A stretch of 59,008 nucleotides of DNA from Thermoplasmatota archaeon (GTDB lineage: Archaea > Thermoplasmatota > Penumbrarchaeia > JASLWR01), in the NCBI GenBank assembly GCA_030740765.1, contig JASLWR010000016.1, positions 1 through 59,008 of the forward strand, read 5' to 3'. Position 1 is the first letter of the stretch. Every line of letters begins with the position of its first letter. A model generated the notes under the pieces. That model did no database searches and had not been told where the DNA came from. It worked only from the letters and a program-made list of their open reading frames with translations. Positions 19,574 to 34,107 of the stretch are shown piece by piece. The position numbers and the translations under genes were made by a program.

Positions 19574-20296
19574 ATGAATAAGAAATCAAGGTATTATATT
19601 GTCATTATTTCGCTATTCTTCTGTATTATCACAGGGAGTATTATTGGATCCGGCGTAGTTTCAGAGGAATCGCGAAATCCTACCGAAGAAAAAGAATATT
19701 TTGAAATTACCGGTGTAGTAATTCCAGCCAATTCCACTATGGTGACATGTTGTATAGCATCGGACGCAGAGATAAACAATCTCACTGGAGAATTTCACAT
19801 ACCCGGATTGAAAAACGGTGAATACTTCTACGCCATTCACTATGAAGGATACGAATCACATTTTTTAACAATTGTGGTAAATGGATCCAATGATGATTTA
19901 GGTGTTATAGAACTATCCCGAGAGGGAGCCCCTATCATTACTCATAAAGTGAATATAGGGCCCTGGAACAACGGTGCAGGCCATGGGATACCCGGTATAA
20001 ACGTATCGTTCATATTTAATGATAAAGAATATTGGGACATAACTGACGAGAATGGTAATACCTCCTTTTATCTTCCCGTAAAGGACATAACGGATAAGAC
20101 GGAGATAACGGCGGTATACCAAAAATCCCTTATAAAATGGAAATGGAATGCAGATAAAATTCCTCTTGATGCTTTCGCGCAGGGGGAATCGTCGGATTCA
20201 AGCTTCCAAATATCGATCATAGCGATATTAATTATCATTATCTTTGTCACAATAATTGTTTTCTTTATAATGAAAAAAAGAATGTCTCTCAACTGA
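19574..20296 (+). CDS. Small type I membrane surface protein
   Basis: A 240-aa protein with an N-terminal signal/TM (YYIVIISLFFCIITGSIIG), an extracellular region of about 180 aa and a C-terminal TM (about 205-230) ending in KKRMSLN. The outer region has two carboxypeptidase-regulatory-like segments (GEFHIPGLKNGEYFYAIHYE and ISDENG-like turns) and several N-glycosylation sequons. I chose the ATG at 19574 because GTGAT lies just upstream; an in-frame GTG at 19541 would add 11 residues. No enzymatic motif is visible. It appears monocistronic. Confidence 0.6.
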   Translation: MNKKSRYYIVIISLFFCIITGSIIGSGVVSEESRNPTEEKEYFEITGVVIPANSTMVTCCIASDAEINNLTGEFHIPGLKNGEYFYAIHYEGYESHFLTIVVNGSNDDLGVIELSREGAPIITHKVNIGPWNNGAGHGIPGINVSFIFNDKEYWDITDENGNTSFYLPVKDITDKTEITAVYQKSLIKWKWNADKIPLDAFAQGESSDSSFQISIIAILIIIIFVTIIVFFIMKKRMSLN

Positions 20297-20418
20297 AATT
20301 ATTATTTTTATTACAAAAGAACACTTTCTCAATACGTCGTTCACTCCAATTAGGACATTCGTGGAATTAATAATCCATTGATTGATTTAAGATTATTTTG
20401 AAAAAGATTCACAAAATT

Positions 20419-20428
20419 GTTTATATTT
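20419..20428 (+). promoter_or_regulatory. Probable TATA box of the TSP3-DUF2318 gene
   Basis: The sequence TTTATATTTT is centred about 48 bp before the ATG at 20472, in an A/T-rich gap. Confidence 0.4.
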
Positions 20429-20471
20429 TGTTTACGTTAGATGTAAATCAACAAAGTTTAGTAGGGATACC

Positions 20472-22724
20472 ATGAAGAAAAAAGTGTACGTGGGATTGAT
20501 CACATTAATATTAATATCCGTAGTTGTAATCGGATGTACGAACAATAGCGTTGAAAAAATTAACGATGAGGACGGGATTCCCGATGAGTGGGAAAAGGCC
20601 AACGGATTGGATTTGGGGATTGACGACAGCAAAGCCGACCCGGATGGAGACGGCCTTAGCAACCTCCAGGAATACATGGAAAAAACCGACCCCCAGGAAT
20701 CCGATACCGATGGTGACGGTATCCCGGATGGGTGGGAAGTGGAAAACGGGCTGGATCCGTTGGAAGACGACAGCGCTGAGGATCCTGATGAGGACGAACT
20801 AAGCAACTTGGATGAATATCTGGTTAAAACTCAACCGGATGATCCTGACACAGACGGAGACGGAATGCCAGATGGATGGGAGAATGCCAACGGAATAGAC
20901 GCCGCTGAAGTTGACGGTAGGTACGATAACGATGGAGACGGCCTAAGCAACTACCAGGAATACAAGAATTCCACGAAACCGGATGATAGTGACACCGACA
21001 AGGACGGGATGCCAGATGGATGGGAGGTAAAAAATAAACTTGACCCGCTGAAAGATGACAGTATGGCCGATCTTGACGGGGATGGCTTTATAAATTTTTT
21101 CGAGTACAGCAATTCCACAGACCCGAATGTGGCTGATTCCGACGGGGACGGTATGCCGGACGGATGGGAAGGTTCCAACGGTTTAAATCCACTTCAGGAT
21201 GACAGCAGAGCCGATCCCGATAAGGATGATTTGACCAATCTTGAGGAATATTTGAACGGAACGGCCCCAAACGCATTAGACTCGGATGGCGATGGAATGC
21301 CGGACGGTTGGGAGGTTGAAAACGGCCTCGACCCTGTTTTGGACGACAGCGATGACGATGAGGATGACGAGGGGTTGACGAATCTGAACGAGTTCAATGT
21401 CGGAACGGATCCCACTTCATCTGATACCGACGGAGACGGTATCAACGACTTTTTGGAAACTGACGATGGGGTTGCCAGGGATACCGATAGCGACGGAAAG
21501 GTGGACGCAATGGATCTGGACAGTGATGGTGATGGCATTTCTGACCTTGATGAGTATATCGACGCGGAAACTCACGGCGATGATATTGACGAGGACGGAC
21601 TCAAGAATTGGGAGGACACTGACAGTGACGGAGACGGGGATGACGATAAAACAGAGCGGAGGGGAGACGTGGACGCTGATGGAACTCCGAACTACCTGGA
21701 TTTTAATGATGCTGACGGCCCTTTCGACGATAATGACCTTGATGGATTGAAGAATTCCGAAGAAGAGGACTTGGGTACCGATCCCGATGATCAGGACTCT
21801 GACGGTGATGGAATGCCCGATGGATGGGAAGTGGAAAATGATCTCAACCCTACAAAGAGTGACGGTTCCAGTGACGCCGACAGCGATGGATTGAGTAATC
21901 TTGGGGAGTATCTGAATACCACTGATCCCAAGGACGCGGATACCGATAATGACGGCATTACCGATGGGTGGGAAGTGACGAACGGTTTGGACCCGAAATC
22001 CCGACTCGACGCCGATGACGATCCCGACACCGATGACATGACAAACCTTGAGGAATTCCAGAAAAACACCGATCCAAACGATTCGGATACCGATGATGAT
22101 GGAATGCCCGATGGATGGGAAACCGACAACGGCCTTGATCCCCTTGTGAACGATGCCAGCGCCGACCTGGATGTTGACGGTTTGACAAACCTTGAAGAAT
22201 ATCAGCATGGAACGAAATCAAATAACCCTGATACAGACGCTGACGGAATGCCCGATGGATGGGAGATCGATAACGACCTTAATCCCCTCTTGGACGATTC
22301 CAGCAACGACCCTGACGGGGACGGTTCTCCAAACCTTGAGGAATATCAAAATGGAACCGATCCAAAGGTCCATGACGTGGATGAATATGTCAGGATACTC
22401 ATCGCGGATATCACAACCACAGCCAAATTCTATTCCTATGATGCCAGCGGAACCATTGTAAAGTATTTCGCGGTCCTGGGTTCCGATGATAAAATACACG
22501 TCGCATTCGATGCATGCGATGTCTGCTATGCCCAAAAAAGGGGATACACCCAGACGGGATCAGATATGAGATGCAACAATTGCGGGAAGGTATATCCCAT
22601 AAACAGCCTCGGGACAGAGAACCAGGGCGGTGGATGCTGGCCCAGTTACCTACCCAAACTCATCCAGGGGAATGAATTACTAATAAAGAAATCCGATCTC
22701 AAAGCCAAGAGCTGGATGTTCTGA
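20472..22724 (+). CDS. Lipoprotein with thrombospondin type 3-like calcium repeats and a DUF2318 domain
   Basis: A 750-aa secreted lipoprotein. The signal peptide ends in a lipobox, V-V-V-I-G-C22. Residues about 35-635 are at least 15 acidic repeats of the DxDxDGxxDxxE type (PDGWExxNGLDP variant), which bind calcium in thrombospondin-3 folds. Residues about 640-745 form a DUF2318 domain: FYSYDASGTIVKYF, then CDVCY, GYTQTG, CNNCGKVYP and GGGCWP. In iron-transport (FtrD-like) contexts this domain carries metal-binding cysteines. Its fusion to a rigid calcium stalk suggests a cell-surface metal or redox module held away from the membrane (inference). Its stop converges on the disrupted DUF504 gene. 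Confidence 0.85.
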   Translation: MKKKVYVGLITLILISVVVIGCTNNSVEKINDEDGIPDEWEKANGLDLGIDDSKADPDGDGLSNLQEYMEKTDPQESDTDGDGIPDGWEVENGLDPLEDDSAEDPDEDELSNLDEYLVKTQPDDPDTDGDGMPDGWENANGIDAAEVDGRYDNDGDGLSNYQEYKNSTKPDDSDTDKDGMPDGWEVKNKLDPLKDDSMADLDGDGFINFFEYSNSTDPNVADSDGDGMPDGWEGSNGLNPLQDDSRADPDKDDLTNLEEYLNGTAPNALDSDGDGMPDGWEVENGLDPVLDDSDDDEDDEGLTNLNEFNVGTDPTSSDTDGDGINDFLETDDGVARDTDSDGKVDAMDLDSDGDGISDLDEYIDAETHGDDIDEDGLKNWEDTDSDGDGDDDKTERRGDVDADGTPNYLDFNDADGPFDDNDLDGLKNSEEEDLGTDPDDQDSDGDGMPDGWEVENDLNPTKSDGSSDADSDGLSNLGEYLNTTDPKDADTDNDGITDGWEVTNGLDPKSRLDADDDPDTDDMTNLEEFQKNTDPNDSDTDDDGMPDGWETDNGLDPLVNDASADLDVDGLTNLEEYQHGTKSNNPDTDADGMPDGWEIDNDLNPLLDDSSNDPDGDGSPNLEEYQNGTDPKVHDVDEYVRILIADITTTAKFYSYDASGTIVKYFAVLGSDDKIHVAFDACDVCYAQKRGYTQTGSDMRCNNCGKVYPINSLGTENQGGGCWPSYLPKLIQGNELLIKKSDLKAKSWMF

Positions 22725-22755
22725 TTGGATGAAGTCTTGGAATTATTGATGGGAG

Positions 22756-22771
22756 GGGATGAAATCATCCC
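22756..22771. terminator. Hairpin between convergent genes
   Basis: GGGATGA (22756-22762) and TCATCCC (22765-22771) pair, and a 16-nt perfect palindrome TTTCGATCGATCGAAA follows at 22774-22789. The hairpin lies 30 bp after the lipoprotein stop and overlaps the last codons of the opposing DUF504 gene, so it could terminate the + strand transcript. Confidence 0.4.
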
Positions 22772-23133
22772 AATTTCGATCGATCGAAAATTATTTTCTC
22801 ACCGTCCATGATCAGATTTATCCTGTGGAAGGGAATATACGTGGTCCGGTCGTCCCTGCCTCGGATTTCCAGAAAACCCTCACTGGCCCTAATGATATCA
22901 CGGCCGCTTATGAATCACCCACAGATGAATCTGTGGGTTTCATCCTCGGAAACGCAGGAATCTGCTTCCTCTTCTCCGCCCCCACCAAACGGTGGGGGTT
23001 ACCGAAGAGGATTCCTGCGGATGTACTTTGTATCGTTGGCGGCACCCCTGTGAACATAACTTATGCGCAATCCGTTCAGATGTTTATCAGGGTCCCATTT
23101 GTATTTATCAATTATTAGCTTTATGGAAACCAT
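22765..23133 (-). pseudogene. DUF504 (MJ1316-like) gene interrupted by a 108-bp palindromic element
   Basis: On the minus strand the ATG at 23133-23131 has GGTGG five bases upstream and reads MVSIKLIIDKYKWDP then ISYVHRGAANDTKYI, up to 23021. After the inserted element the frame resumes near 22911 as SGRDIIRASEGFLEI and IPFHRINLIMDGEKIIFDR to the TGA at 22767-22765. Joined, the two parts give an 85-aa protein, the usual length for DUF504, with its HRGA and IPFHRI motifs. The family is small and archaeal and is linked to RNA-end recognition. The gene begins 30 bp after gap and closes the gyrB-gyrA-gap operon. In the DNA as given, translation would stop soon after the element begins. Confidence 0.85.
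22913..23020. mobile_element. 108-bp palindromic insertion element in the DUF504 gene
   Basis: Flanked by 3-bp direct repeats ATG (22910-22912 and 23021-23023). It contains one perfect 10-bp hairpin (ACCCACAGAT 22917-22926 with ATCTGTGGGT 22929-22938) and one long branched hairpin with three stems of 8 bp (22953-22960/23012-23019, 22967-22974/23004-23011, 22979-22986/22991-22998). There is no ORF of its own. Terminal-type hairpins recall IS200/IS605-derived MITEs, but that family assignment is a guess. Removing it restores the host gene exactly. Confidence 0.75.
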
Positions 23134-23163
23134 TTCGGCCACCTGAAATCGTAGTAAAAAGAA

Positions 23164-27056
<3,893 letters not shown>

Positions 27057-27069
27057 GGTTTAAACCCCC

Positions 27070-29409
<2,340 letters not shown>

Positions 29410-29700
29410 ATGAACATATATGTGGGCAATTTGCAGTACGATGCCACGGAAGAGCAATTACGAGAAGCTTTTGAAGAATTCGGAGAAGTTGAGACCATAA
29501 AGATTATTACTGATAAGTATAGTGGTAGATCTAAAGGATTCGGTTTTGTCGAAATGCCTAATGACGAAGAGGCCAATGGAGCCATCACTGGTTTGAATGG
29601 CAAGGATTTCGCGGGCAGAACACTGAGAGTTAACATGGCTCGACCCCGTGAGCCGCGACCAAGCTACAATGGTGGCGGTGGCGGCGGCGGCCGCTGGTAA
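29410..29700 (+). CDS. RRM-type RNA-binding protein with glycine-rich tail
   Basis: A 96-aa protein that is essentially one RNA recognition motif: RNP2 IYVGNL (3-8), RNP1 KGFGFVEM (about 44-51), and a Gly-rich end closing in GGRW. It resembles the cold-inducible Rbp proteins of cyanobacteria and other bacteria, which bind single-stranded RNA. RRM proteins of this type are uncommon in archaea. A strong AAAGGAGATAG site and a perfect terminator-like hairpin downstream mark it as a well-expressed monocistronic gene (inference). Confidence 0.93.
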   Translation: MNIYVGNLQYDATEEQLREAFEEFGEVETIKIITDKYSGRSKGFGFVEMPNDEEANGAITGLNGKDFAGRTLRVNMARPREPRPSYNGGGGGGGRW

Positions 29701-29764
29701 TCATCATTCTTGATGATTTGATGAGTGCAGAGCCTCCCTATAAATACAATAAATTTTCGAGGCT

Positions 29765-29796
29765 ATAAACGGAACAGGACATCCTGTTCCGTTTAT
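29765..29796 (+). terminator. Perfect 15-bp inverted repeat after the RRM gene
   Basis: ATAAACGGAACAGGA (29765-29779) pairs with its exact complement at 29782-29796, followed by TTTCG. The near-zero loop means a few inner pairs open in RNA. It is 65 bp past the RRM stop and 95 bp before the next start, and is most simply a terminator. Confidence 0.6.
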
Positions 29797-29866
29797 TTCG
29801 TCTGTATTCTTCTAAAGAACTTTTCAGGACGGGACGGTCTTTAAATAATTCCGTTCTATTTAAATG

Positions 29867-29876
29867 TTATAAATAG
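29867..29876 (+). promoter_or_regulatory. Probable TATA box of the queuosine-salvage gene
   Basis: TTATAAATAG lies about 20 bp before the ATG at 29891, with another TATA-like TTTAAATAATT at 29840-29850. Use of the upstream one would give a nearly leaderless to short-leader transcript. Confidence 0.4.
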
Positions 29877-29890
29877 CGTTAGAGCTCTAT

Positions 29891-30865
29891 ATGGAAAATC
29901 CCGTATATCAGAGCACTAAATGGTTGGCAAATTTGAGCCAGGATGTTTTTACGTCAAGGGACCGAATACGTGCAACTGCGGCGATCATTTCGAATTATAG
30001 TTTTGAGTATCCAACCTGGAGAGATGATTGTCTACCCTTAGGGGATGGACCGGAGGTGCTGGAGTTTTTCTTTATTATCAACTGCCTTAACTTCAAGTTC
30101 TGGTATACCGATTCGAAAGAACGTTTCTCAGCTTCGGTTCCGAAAAAGTATTTCGGTGCCTTTGCAATGTTTGCTTTGTTGAATAATTGGTTATCAGAGG
30201 TGCCGGATCTTGTGAAGGCCGATTACCTCAGAAGTCTCGATATTGATGAAGCTCGCTACAGGCTAACTGGAGATCGGGGACCGATACCGATGCTTGAGGA
30301 ACGTGTCAGGATATTGAACGAGGTGGGTGAAGTTCTGTCAGAAAAATACGGTGATTTTTCAAACCTTGTAAGAAAATCCTCCTTTTTATGTTTTAACAAC
30401 GGAAACGGCATAGTGGAACGGCTCGTAAAGGATTTTCCCTCATTTGGTGACGAATACACACTGAACAGAAAAAAAATTATCTTCAACAAGAGAGCACAAC
30501 TTGCTCCGGCCATGGTCGGATCCAGGTTCAGAAGAAACGAGGTCGTATTTATTAAGGATGTGGAAAAACTCACAGCTTTTGCTGATTATCAGGTTCCAAA
30601 GGGATTATGTTCTTACGGGATATTGGAATACTCCGATGCACTTAGGAATAGGATCAGTAAGAAAGAGATACTTGAGTGTGGATCAAGGGAAGAACTGGAA
30701 ATTAGGGCGAACACCATATACGCTGTTGAAAAACTAATAAAAGAGATCAATTCAATAAGGATGGGTGTCGATCCCGTTAATGCCGTACAGATGGATTATC
30801 ACCTATGGAAAATGGCGCGCAAGGAAGAAAAGCAGTACCATCTTACAGTGACCACTGCATACTGA
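29891..30865 (+). CDS. Queuosine-salvage nucleoside/nucleotide hydrolase (DUF2419/QNG1 family)
   Basis: A 324-aa cytosolic protein of the family whose eukaryotic member releases the base queuine from queuosine 5'-phosphate. Family marks: LNFKFW (about 72), the tract FADYQVPKGLCSYGILEYSD (about 229-248), an SREELEIRANTIYAVEKL helix and AVQMDYHLW near residue 300, closing in a TTAY end. The length matches the family (about 320-350 aa). Archaea are known for archaeosine rather than queuosine in tRNA, so a salvage enzyme is unexpected; it might let the cell use Q from other microbes or act on another deazapurine nucleoside (inference). The permease gene follows after 22 bp. Confidence 0.88.
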   Translation: MENPVYQSTKWLANLSQDVFTSRDRIRATAAIISNYSFEYPTWRDDCLPLGDGPEVLEFFFIINCLNFKFWYTDSKERFSASVPKKYFGAFAMFALLNNWLSEVPDLVKADYLRSLDIDEARYRLTGDRGPIPMLEERVRILNEVGEVLSEKYGDFSNLVRKSSFLCFNNGNGIVERLVKDFPSFGDEYTLNRKKIIFNKRAQLAPAMVGSRFRRNEVVFIKDVEKLTAFADYQVPKGLCSYGILEYSDALRNRISKKEILECGSREELEIRANTIYAVEKLIKEINSIRMGVDPVNAVQMDYHLWKMARKEEKQYHLTVTTAY

Positions 30866-30887
30866 AAGAATTAAGGGAACGGATGCT

Positions 30888-31508
30888 ATGAAAGGTCAAA
30901 ATGAAATCCAGGGAAAGGTATCCCTGACCCCGCTCACCTACGTTCTGAGGTCAATGAAAAGAGATATCAGACATATTCGGGTAACCCTTGTGGGGATATC
31001 CATTTGCGTGGTCATGCTCATAGTTTTCTTGTCCCTATCCAGCGGGATGGAAGAAACAGTTGCAGGCGATGAGGCAAAATCCAAGGAGATCAAGTATGTA
31101 CTTGAAAGCTGGGTTTCAGTACTGGCATGGTTGATATCCATACTCTTAGCAGCCATTATCGCACATTCACTGATCATTTCTGCCTATCGAAGAAAGAAGG
31201 AGATCGCCACTCTTTTGGCGCTAGGGATCCGGCGCACGAGAGTCATGATGCTGATATCTATGGAAGGGATGGCGATTACCGTCTTTTCACTTCTCGTGGG
31301 CATATGCGCCGGATTGGTGCTCGCTCTAATAAAAGGACTTACCTTTGGCAACTCCGGAGTGCTTGGCCTGTTCCTGCCCTCTACCATCGAAGCTCTTACA
31401 ATACTGTATACACTGGCCATTTGTGTGGGAATTACGTTGTTAGCCTCACTTGTACCGGTGATAATTATTAGCAGGATGGATCCAATAAAGGAACTTAGAT
31501 ACGAGTAG
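30888..31508 (+). CDS. Minimal FtsX/MacB-type ABC permease
   Basis: A 206-aa membrane protein with four TM segments (about 34-55, 75-98, 118-146 and 168-195). The C-terminal three form a recognisable FtsX domain: SAYRRKKEIATLLALGIRR at the ATPase-coupling loop and a closing MDPIKELRYE. MacB/LolE permeases have about 400 aa with a large outer domain between TM1 and TM2; here that loop is only about 20 residues. It should form the membrane half of an ABC transporter with the ATPase encoded 78 bp downstream. The substrate is unknown. Confidence 0.8.
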   Translation: MKGQNEIQGKVSLTPLTYVLRSMKRDIRHIRVTLVGISICVVMLIVFLSLSSGMEETVAGDEAKSKEIKYVLESWVSVLAWLISILLAAIIAHSLIISAYRRKKEIATLLALGIRRTRVMMLISMEGMAITVFSLLVGICAGLVLALIKGLTFGNSGVLGLFLPSTIEALTILYTLAICVGITLLASLVPVIIISRMDPIKELRYE

Positions 31509-31586
31509 GGCTAAAAAAAATTTAAAATAACAAAGCACCCCAAAAAATAAACTTAATGGTATATATTTCCTGATGATTAAAAATGG

Positions 31587-32270
31587 GTGGAAGGTACTAT
31601 CGTAAATAAAAAGAAGCTTTACAGGCTCGTCACCGTGTCGAAACGTTACGAGATAGGCGAAGATAAAGTCATTGCACTGAATAAAGTCAATCTTGAGATC
31701 GAACATAAAGGATTTTTATTTCTCTTTGGGCCTTCCGGCAGCGGAAAATCAACCCTACTCCATATTCTGGGAGGTCTTGACACTCCGACATCCGGAGAGG
31801 TAATTTTCGAAGGGAAGGATATAGCCAAATTTTCCCAAAAACAGAAGGCGGGATTCAGGAAAAAGAACATAGGCTTCGTATTTCAGTTCTTCAATCTCAT
31901 ACCATCCCTAACCGCTCTTGAAAACGTTTTGGTATCGAGAATGTTCGAAAAGGAGGTTTCTGACGTGTATGCAAGGCAGTTGCTGGATGAGGTAGGTCTT
32001 GGGGGCCGTATAAAGCATCTCCCGCACCAGTTATCGGGAGGGGAGCGGCAGAGAGTTGCCATTGCACGTGCTCTCGTTAACAATCCCGAAGTCCTGCTGG
32101 CTGATGAACCCACAGGAAACCTTGACCGGAAAGCCACCTATGAGGTAATGGAGTTATTTAAAAAATTCAACCAAAAAGGTAAGACCATAATCGTGGTAAC
32201 CCACGACAACAGTCTTCTGGACTATGGCAATGTCGTTGTCAATATATCAGATGGTCGGATTGTCAAATAA
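31587..32270 (+). CDS. ABC transporter ATP-binding protein (LolD/MacB type)
   Basis: A 227-aa ATPase with Walker A GPSGSGKST, the Q-loop FVFQFFNLIPSLTALEN, signature LSGGERQRVAIARAL, Walker B VLLADEPTGNLD and the switch His in VVTHD. The NLIP-type Q-loop is typical of the MacB/LolD family, which drives FtsX-like permeases, matching the gene upstream. It starts with GTG. An AT-rich TATA-like stretch (31558-31568) precedes it, so it could also have its own promoter. Confidence 0.93.
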   Translation: MEGTIVNKKKLYRLVTVSKRYEIGEDKVIALNKVNLEIEHKGFLFLFGPSGSGKSTLLHILGGLDTPTSGEVIFEGKDIAKFSQKQKAGFRKKNIGFVFQFFNLIPSLTALENVLVSRMFEKEVSDVYARQLLDEVGLGGRIKHLPHQLSGGERQRVAIARALVNNPEVLLADEPTGNLDRKATYEVMELFKKFNQKGKTIIVVTHDNSLLDYGNVVVNISDGRIVK

Positions 32271-32579
32271 TTAAAAGCTGATTTTATTTTTTTCATGACT
32301 ATAATCTGCATTACATTGTCAATGATGGAAATCTCGATGACCCTATTTCTGCTAAGCCTCTAAGAACTAAGACTGACCGAGGGTGCAGATGCATATGCAC
32401 CCGTTAGCATACTTGCTGAGTGTGTAGCAGAGCCCTTTGGGGTCTGCGGAACGGAGTGGGCTTCAGACGGAGTGAGCATCGGAACGATGTGGGCTTCGGA
32501 GAGATGTGGGAGTCCCGGAGGGTCGATTCCGCTGAATTTATAAGAATGAATAAATAACATTTCATCGTTAGAGATTCCA
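32271..32579. other. Intergenic region rich in hairpins and degenerate repeats
   Basis: 309 bp with no gene. GGGTGCA/TGCACCC forms a hairpin near 32380-32403, followed by the minisatellite at 32448-32529. A closing stem TGCGGAACG/CGATTCCGC spans the array. The 3' end (32511-32537) shares most of a 27-nt word with 36643-36671. Confidence 0.55.
32448..32529 (+). repeat. Five-unit degenerate minisatellite, 15-17 bp period
   Basis: Units are GGAACGGAGTGGGCTTC, AGACGGAGTGAGCATC, GGAACGATGTGGGCTTC, GGAGAGATGTGGGAGTC and CCGGAGGGTCGATTC. They lie 50 bp upstream of the Asp-box protein start. Spacers of zero length rule out a CRISPR array. Confidence 0.65.
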
Positions 32580-34097
32580 ATGGATCCTGTACTGAAGCAG
32601 CTCGCCACAATCGGTGTGGTAATCTTATTGTTCTCAGGCTTGGGTTTATTTCTTTACGTAAGAAGTGGCGGCAAGCCAGACGGGGAGGGTCCGGACGGAA
32701 AATTACCGATCTACGATATGCCCCCAAACGTACCTGTCACAACCTTGGGCAATGATAACAACGAACCGTCAATAGCGATCAGTCCCATCGACCCAATGAC
32801 CATGGTAGCCGGTTCAAATGATTACAACACACCTGTGAGTGATGCTTGGCCAGGTTATTATACGACCCATGACGGGGGTGAAACCTGGTCGGAGAGTTTG
32901 ATCCCTGGCTATCCCGAAGATGACGATATTACCCAACTGAGCGGTTTTGCAGGCGGGGGCGATCCCGTTCTCGTGGCTGGCAACGACGGCGTATTCTATT
33001 ATGCCGGAATCGCATTTGAGAGGTCCAGAAATCCATTGAATCCCATCGGTTTTGGGATCGTCCCGGGTCTCGACAACTGCGTTTTTGTAGCTAGATCCAC
33101 AGACAATGGCGATAACTTCGATCAGGTGGTGGTGGTATGGACGGCACTTCAGTCCCTGGTAAGGTTCAATGATAAGGAATGGATCGCAGTGGACCCGAAT
33201 AATTCGGACAATGTTTACATGGTGTGGGCCATATTTTACGGAATGGTAACGTCAAAACTGATGTGGAGCGCATCCCACGACGGTGGTGTCACCTGGTCGC
33301 TTGCGGGGACCATTTCCGAAACTACCAGCGGAGAATTTAGCATACAAGGTTCTGCCGTTAGTGTGGACAATGATGGAATTGTCCATGCCACATGGATCGA
33401 TTTCGGCTCAAACCAGATCCGATACGCTAAATCCACCAACCTGGGGGATTCCTTTTCAAATCCCATTAATGTGGCCCCCATTGATCCGATCCCAAGGTAT
33501 CTTGAAAATGGGAATTACAGGACACCAACCATGACAATGCTGGATGTGGACCAGACTGAAAATGATACCTCGGGAAACCTGTACGTCACCTGGGCGGATA
33601 TTAGCCTTGGGGATTCAGACGTATTCCTGGCCTACAGCCACGATAACGGAGATTCGTGGACCGGCCCGATCAGGGTGAACAATGATAATGCGAGTAACGG
33701 CATTGACCAGTTCTTTCCCGCGGTCTCGGTTTCGGAAGAAGGGTGGGTGCATGTGACATTCTATGATCGAAGAAATGACGCTAATAACACTTTATTAGAA
33801 TACTGGTGGGCGGTCTCGTTCGATGGGGGAGTGACCTTTCCGGTCAACCTGCCGCTATCCGATGTGCAGTGTAATGGTGATTTCTCAAGAGAAGGTGATC
33901 GAGATTTCATAGGAGACTACACTGGAGTGGACACTTTCAATGGGACTCTTGCGTGCGTTTGGTGCGATACCAGGGAAGGGTCGGAGAGTGACGGGGATAC
34001 GGAGATATATGCTGAGATATTCAGATATAAAGAATATCTGGCCTCATTGGGACTGGAGTTTGAAATATCGTCTATCGAGGACAGGGAAGAGGAATAA
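32580..34097 (+). CDS. Membrane-anchored Asp-box (sialidase/BNR-like) beta-propeller
   Basis: A 505-aa protein with an N-terminal membrane anchor (about 9-28) and an extracellular six-blade propeller. Six Asp boxes of the S/T-x-D-x-G-x-T/S-W/F type occur: THDGGETW, STDNGDNF, SHDGGVTW, STNLGDSF, SHDNGDSW and SFDGGVTF. The fold is that of sialidases and related glycosidases, but the catalytic Arg triad and Tyr/Glu pair are not evident, so it may only bind glycans or proteins. It ends in an acidic tail. It stands downstream of the minisatellite and converges on the methylthiotransferase gene. Confidence 0.8.
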   Translation: MDPVLKQLATIGVVILLFSGLGLFLYVRSGGKPDGEGPDGKLPIYDMPPNVPVTTLGNDNNEPSIAISPIDPMTMVAGSNDYNTPVSDAWPGYYTTHDGGETWSESLIPGYPEDDDITQLSGFAGGGDPVLVAGNDGVFYYAGIAFERSRNPLNPIGFGIVPGLDNCVFVARSTDNGDNFDQVVVVWTALQSLVRFNDKEWIAVDPNNSDNVYMVWAIFYGMVTSKLMWSASHDGGVTWSLAGTISETTSGEFSIQGSAVSVDNDGIVHATWIDFGSNQIRYAKSTNLGDSFSNPINVAPIDPIPRYLENGNYRTPTMTMLDVDQTENDTSGNLYVTWADISLGDSDVFLAYSHDNGDSWTGPIRVNNDNASNGIDQFFPAVSVSEEGWVHVTFYDRRNDANNTLLEYWWAVSFDGGVTFPVNLPLSDVQCNGDFSREGDRDFIGDYTGVDTFNGTLACVWCDTREGSESDGDTEIYAEIFRYKEYLASLGLEFEISSIEDREEE

Positions 34098-34107
34098 GTC
34101 TTGATTC

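Noticed and set aside
21417-22208. 263-codon minus-strand ORF inside the TSP3 lipoprotein gene
   Set aside because: Regular Asp/Gly codons of the TSP3 repeats leave the opposite strand free of stops; the product is a low-complexity Ile/Val/Gly shadow.
22913-23020. 108-bp element as an archaeal mRNA intron removed by the tRNA splicing endonuclease
   Set aside because: I could not fold a bulge-helix-bulge across the two junctions; the hairpins are wholly inside the element. It is kept only as something to test.
22759-23118. 119-codon + strand ORF over the DUF504 region
   Set aside because: It is antisense to the DUF504 coding halves and reads through the inserted hairpins.
32448-32529. Short CRISPR array
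   Set aside because: Units of 15-17 bp abut directly with no spacers and are degenerate.
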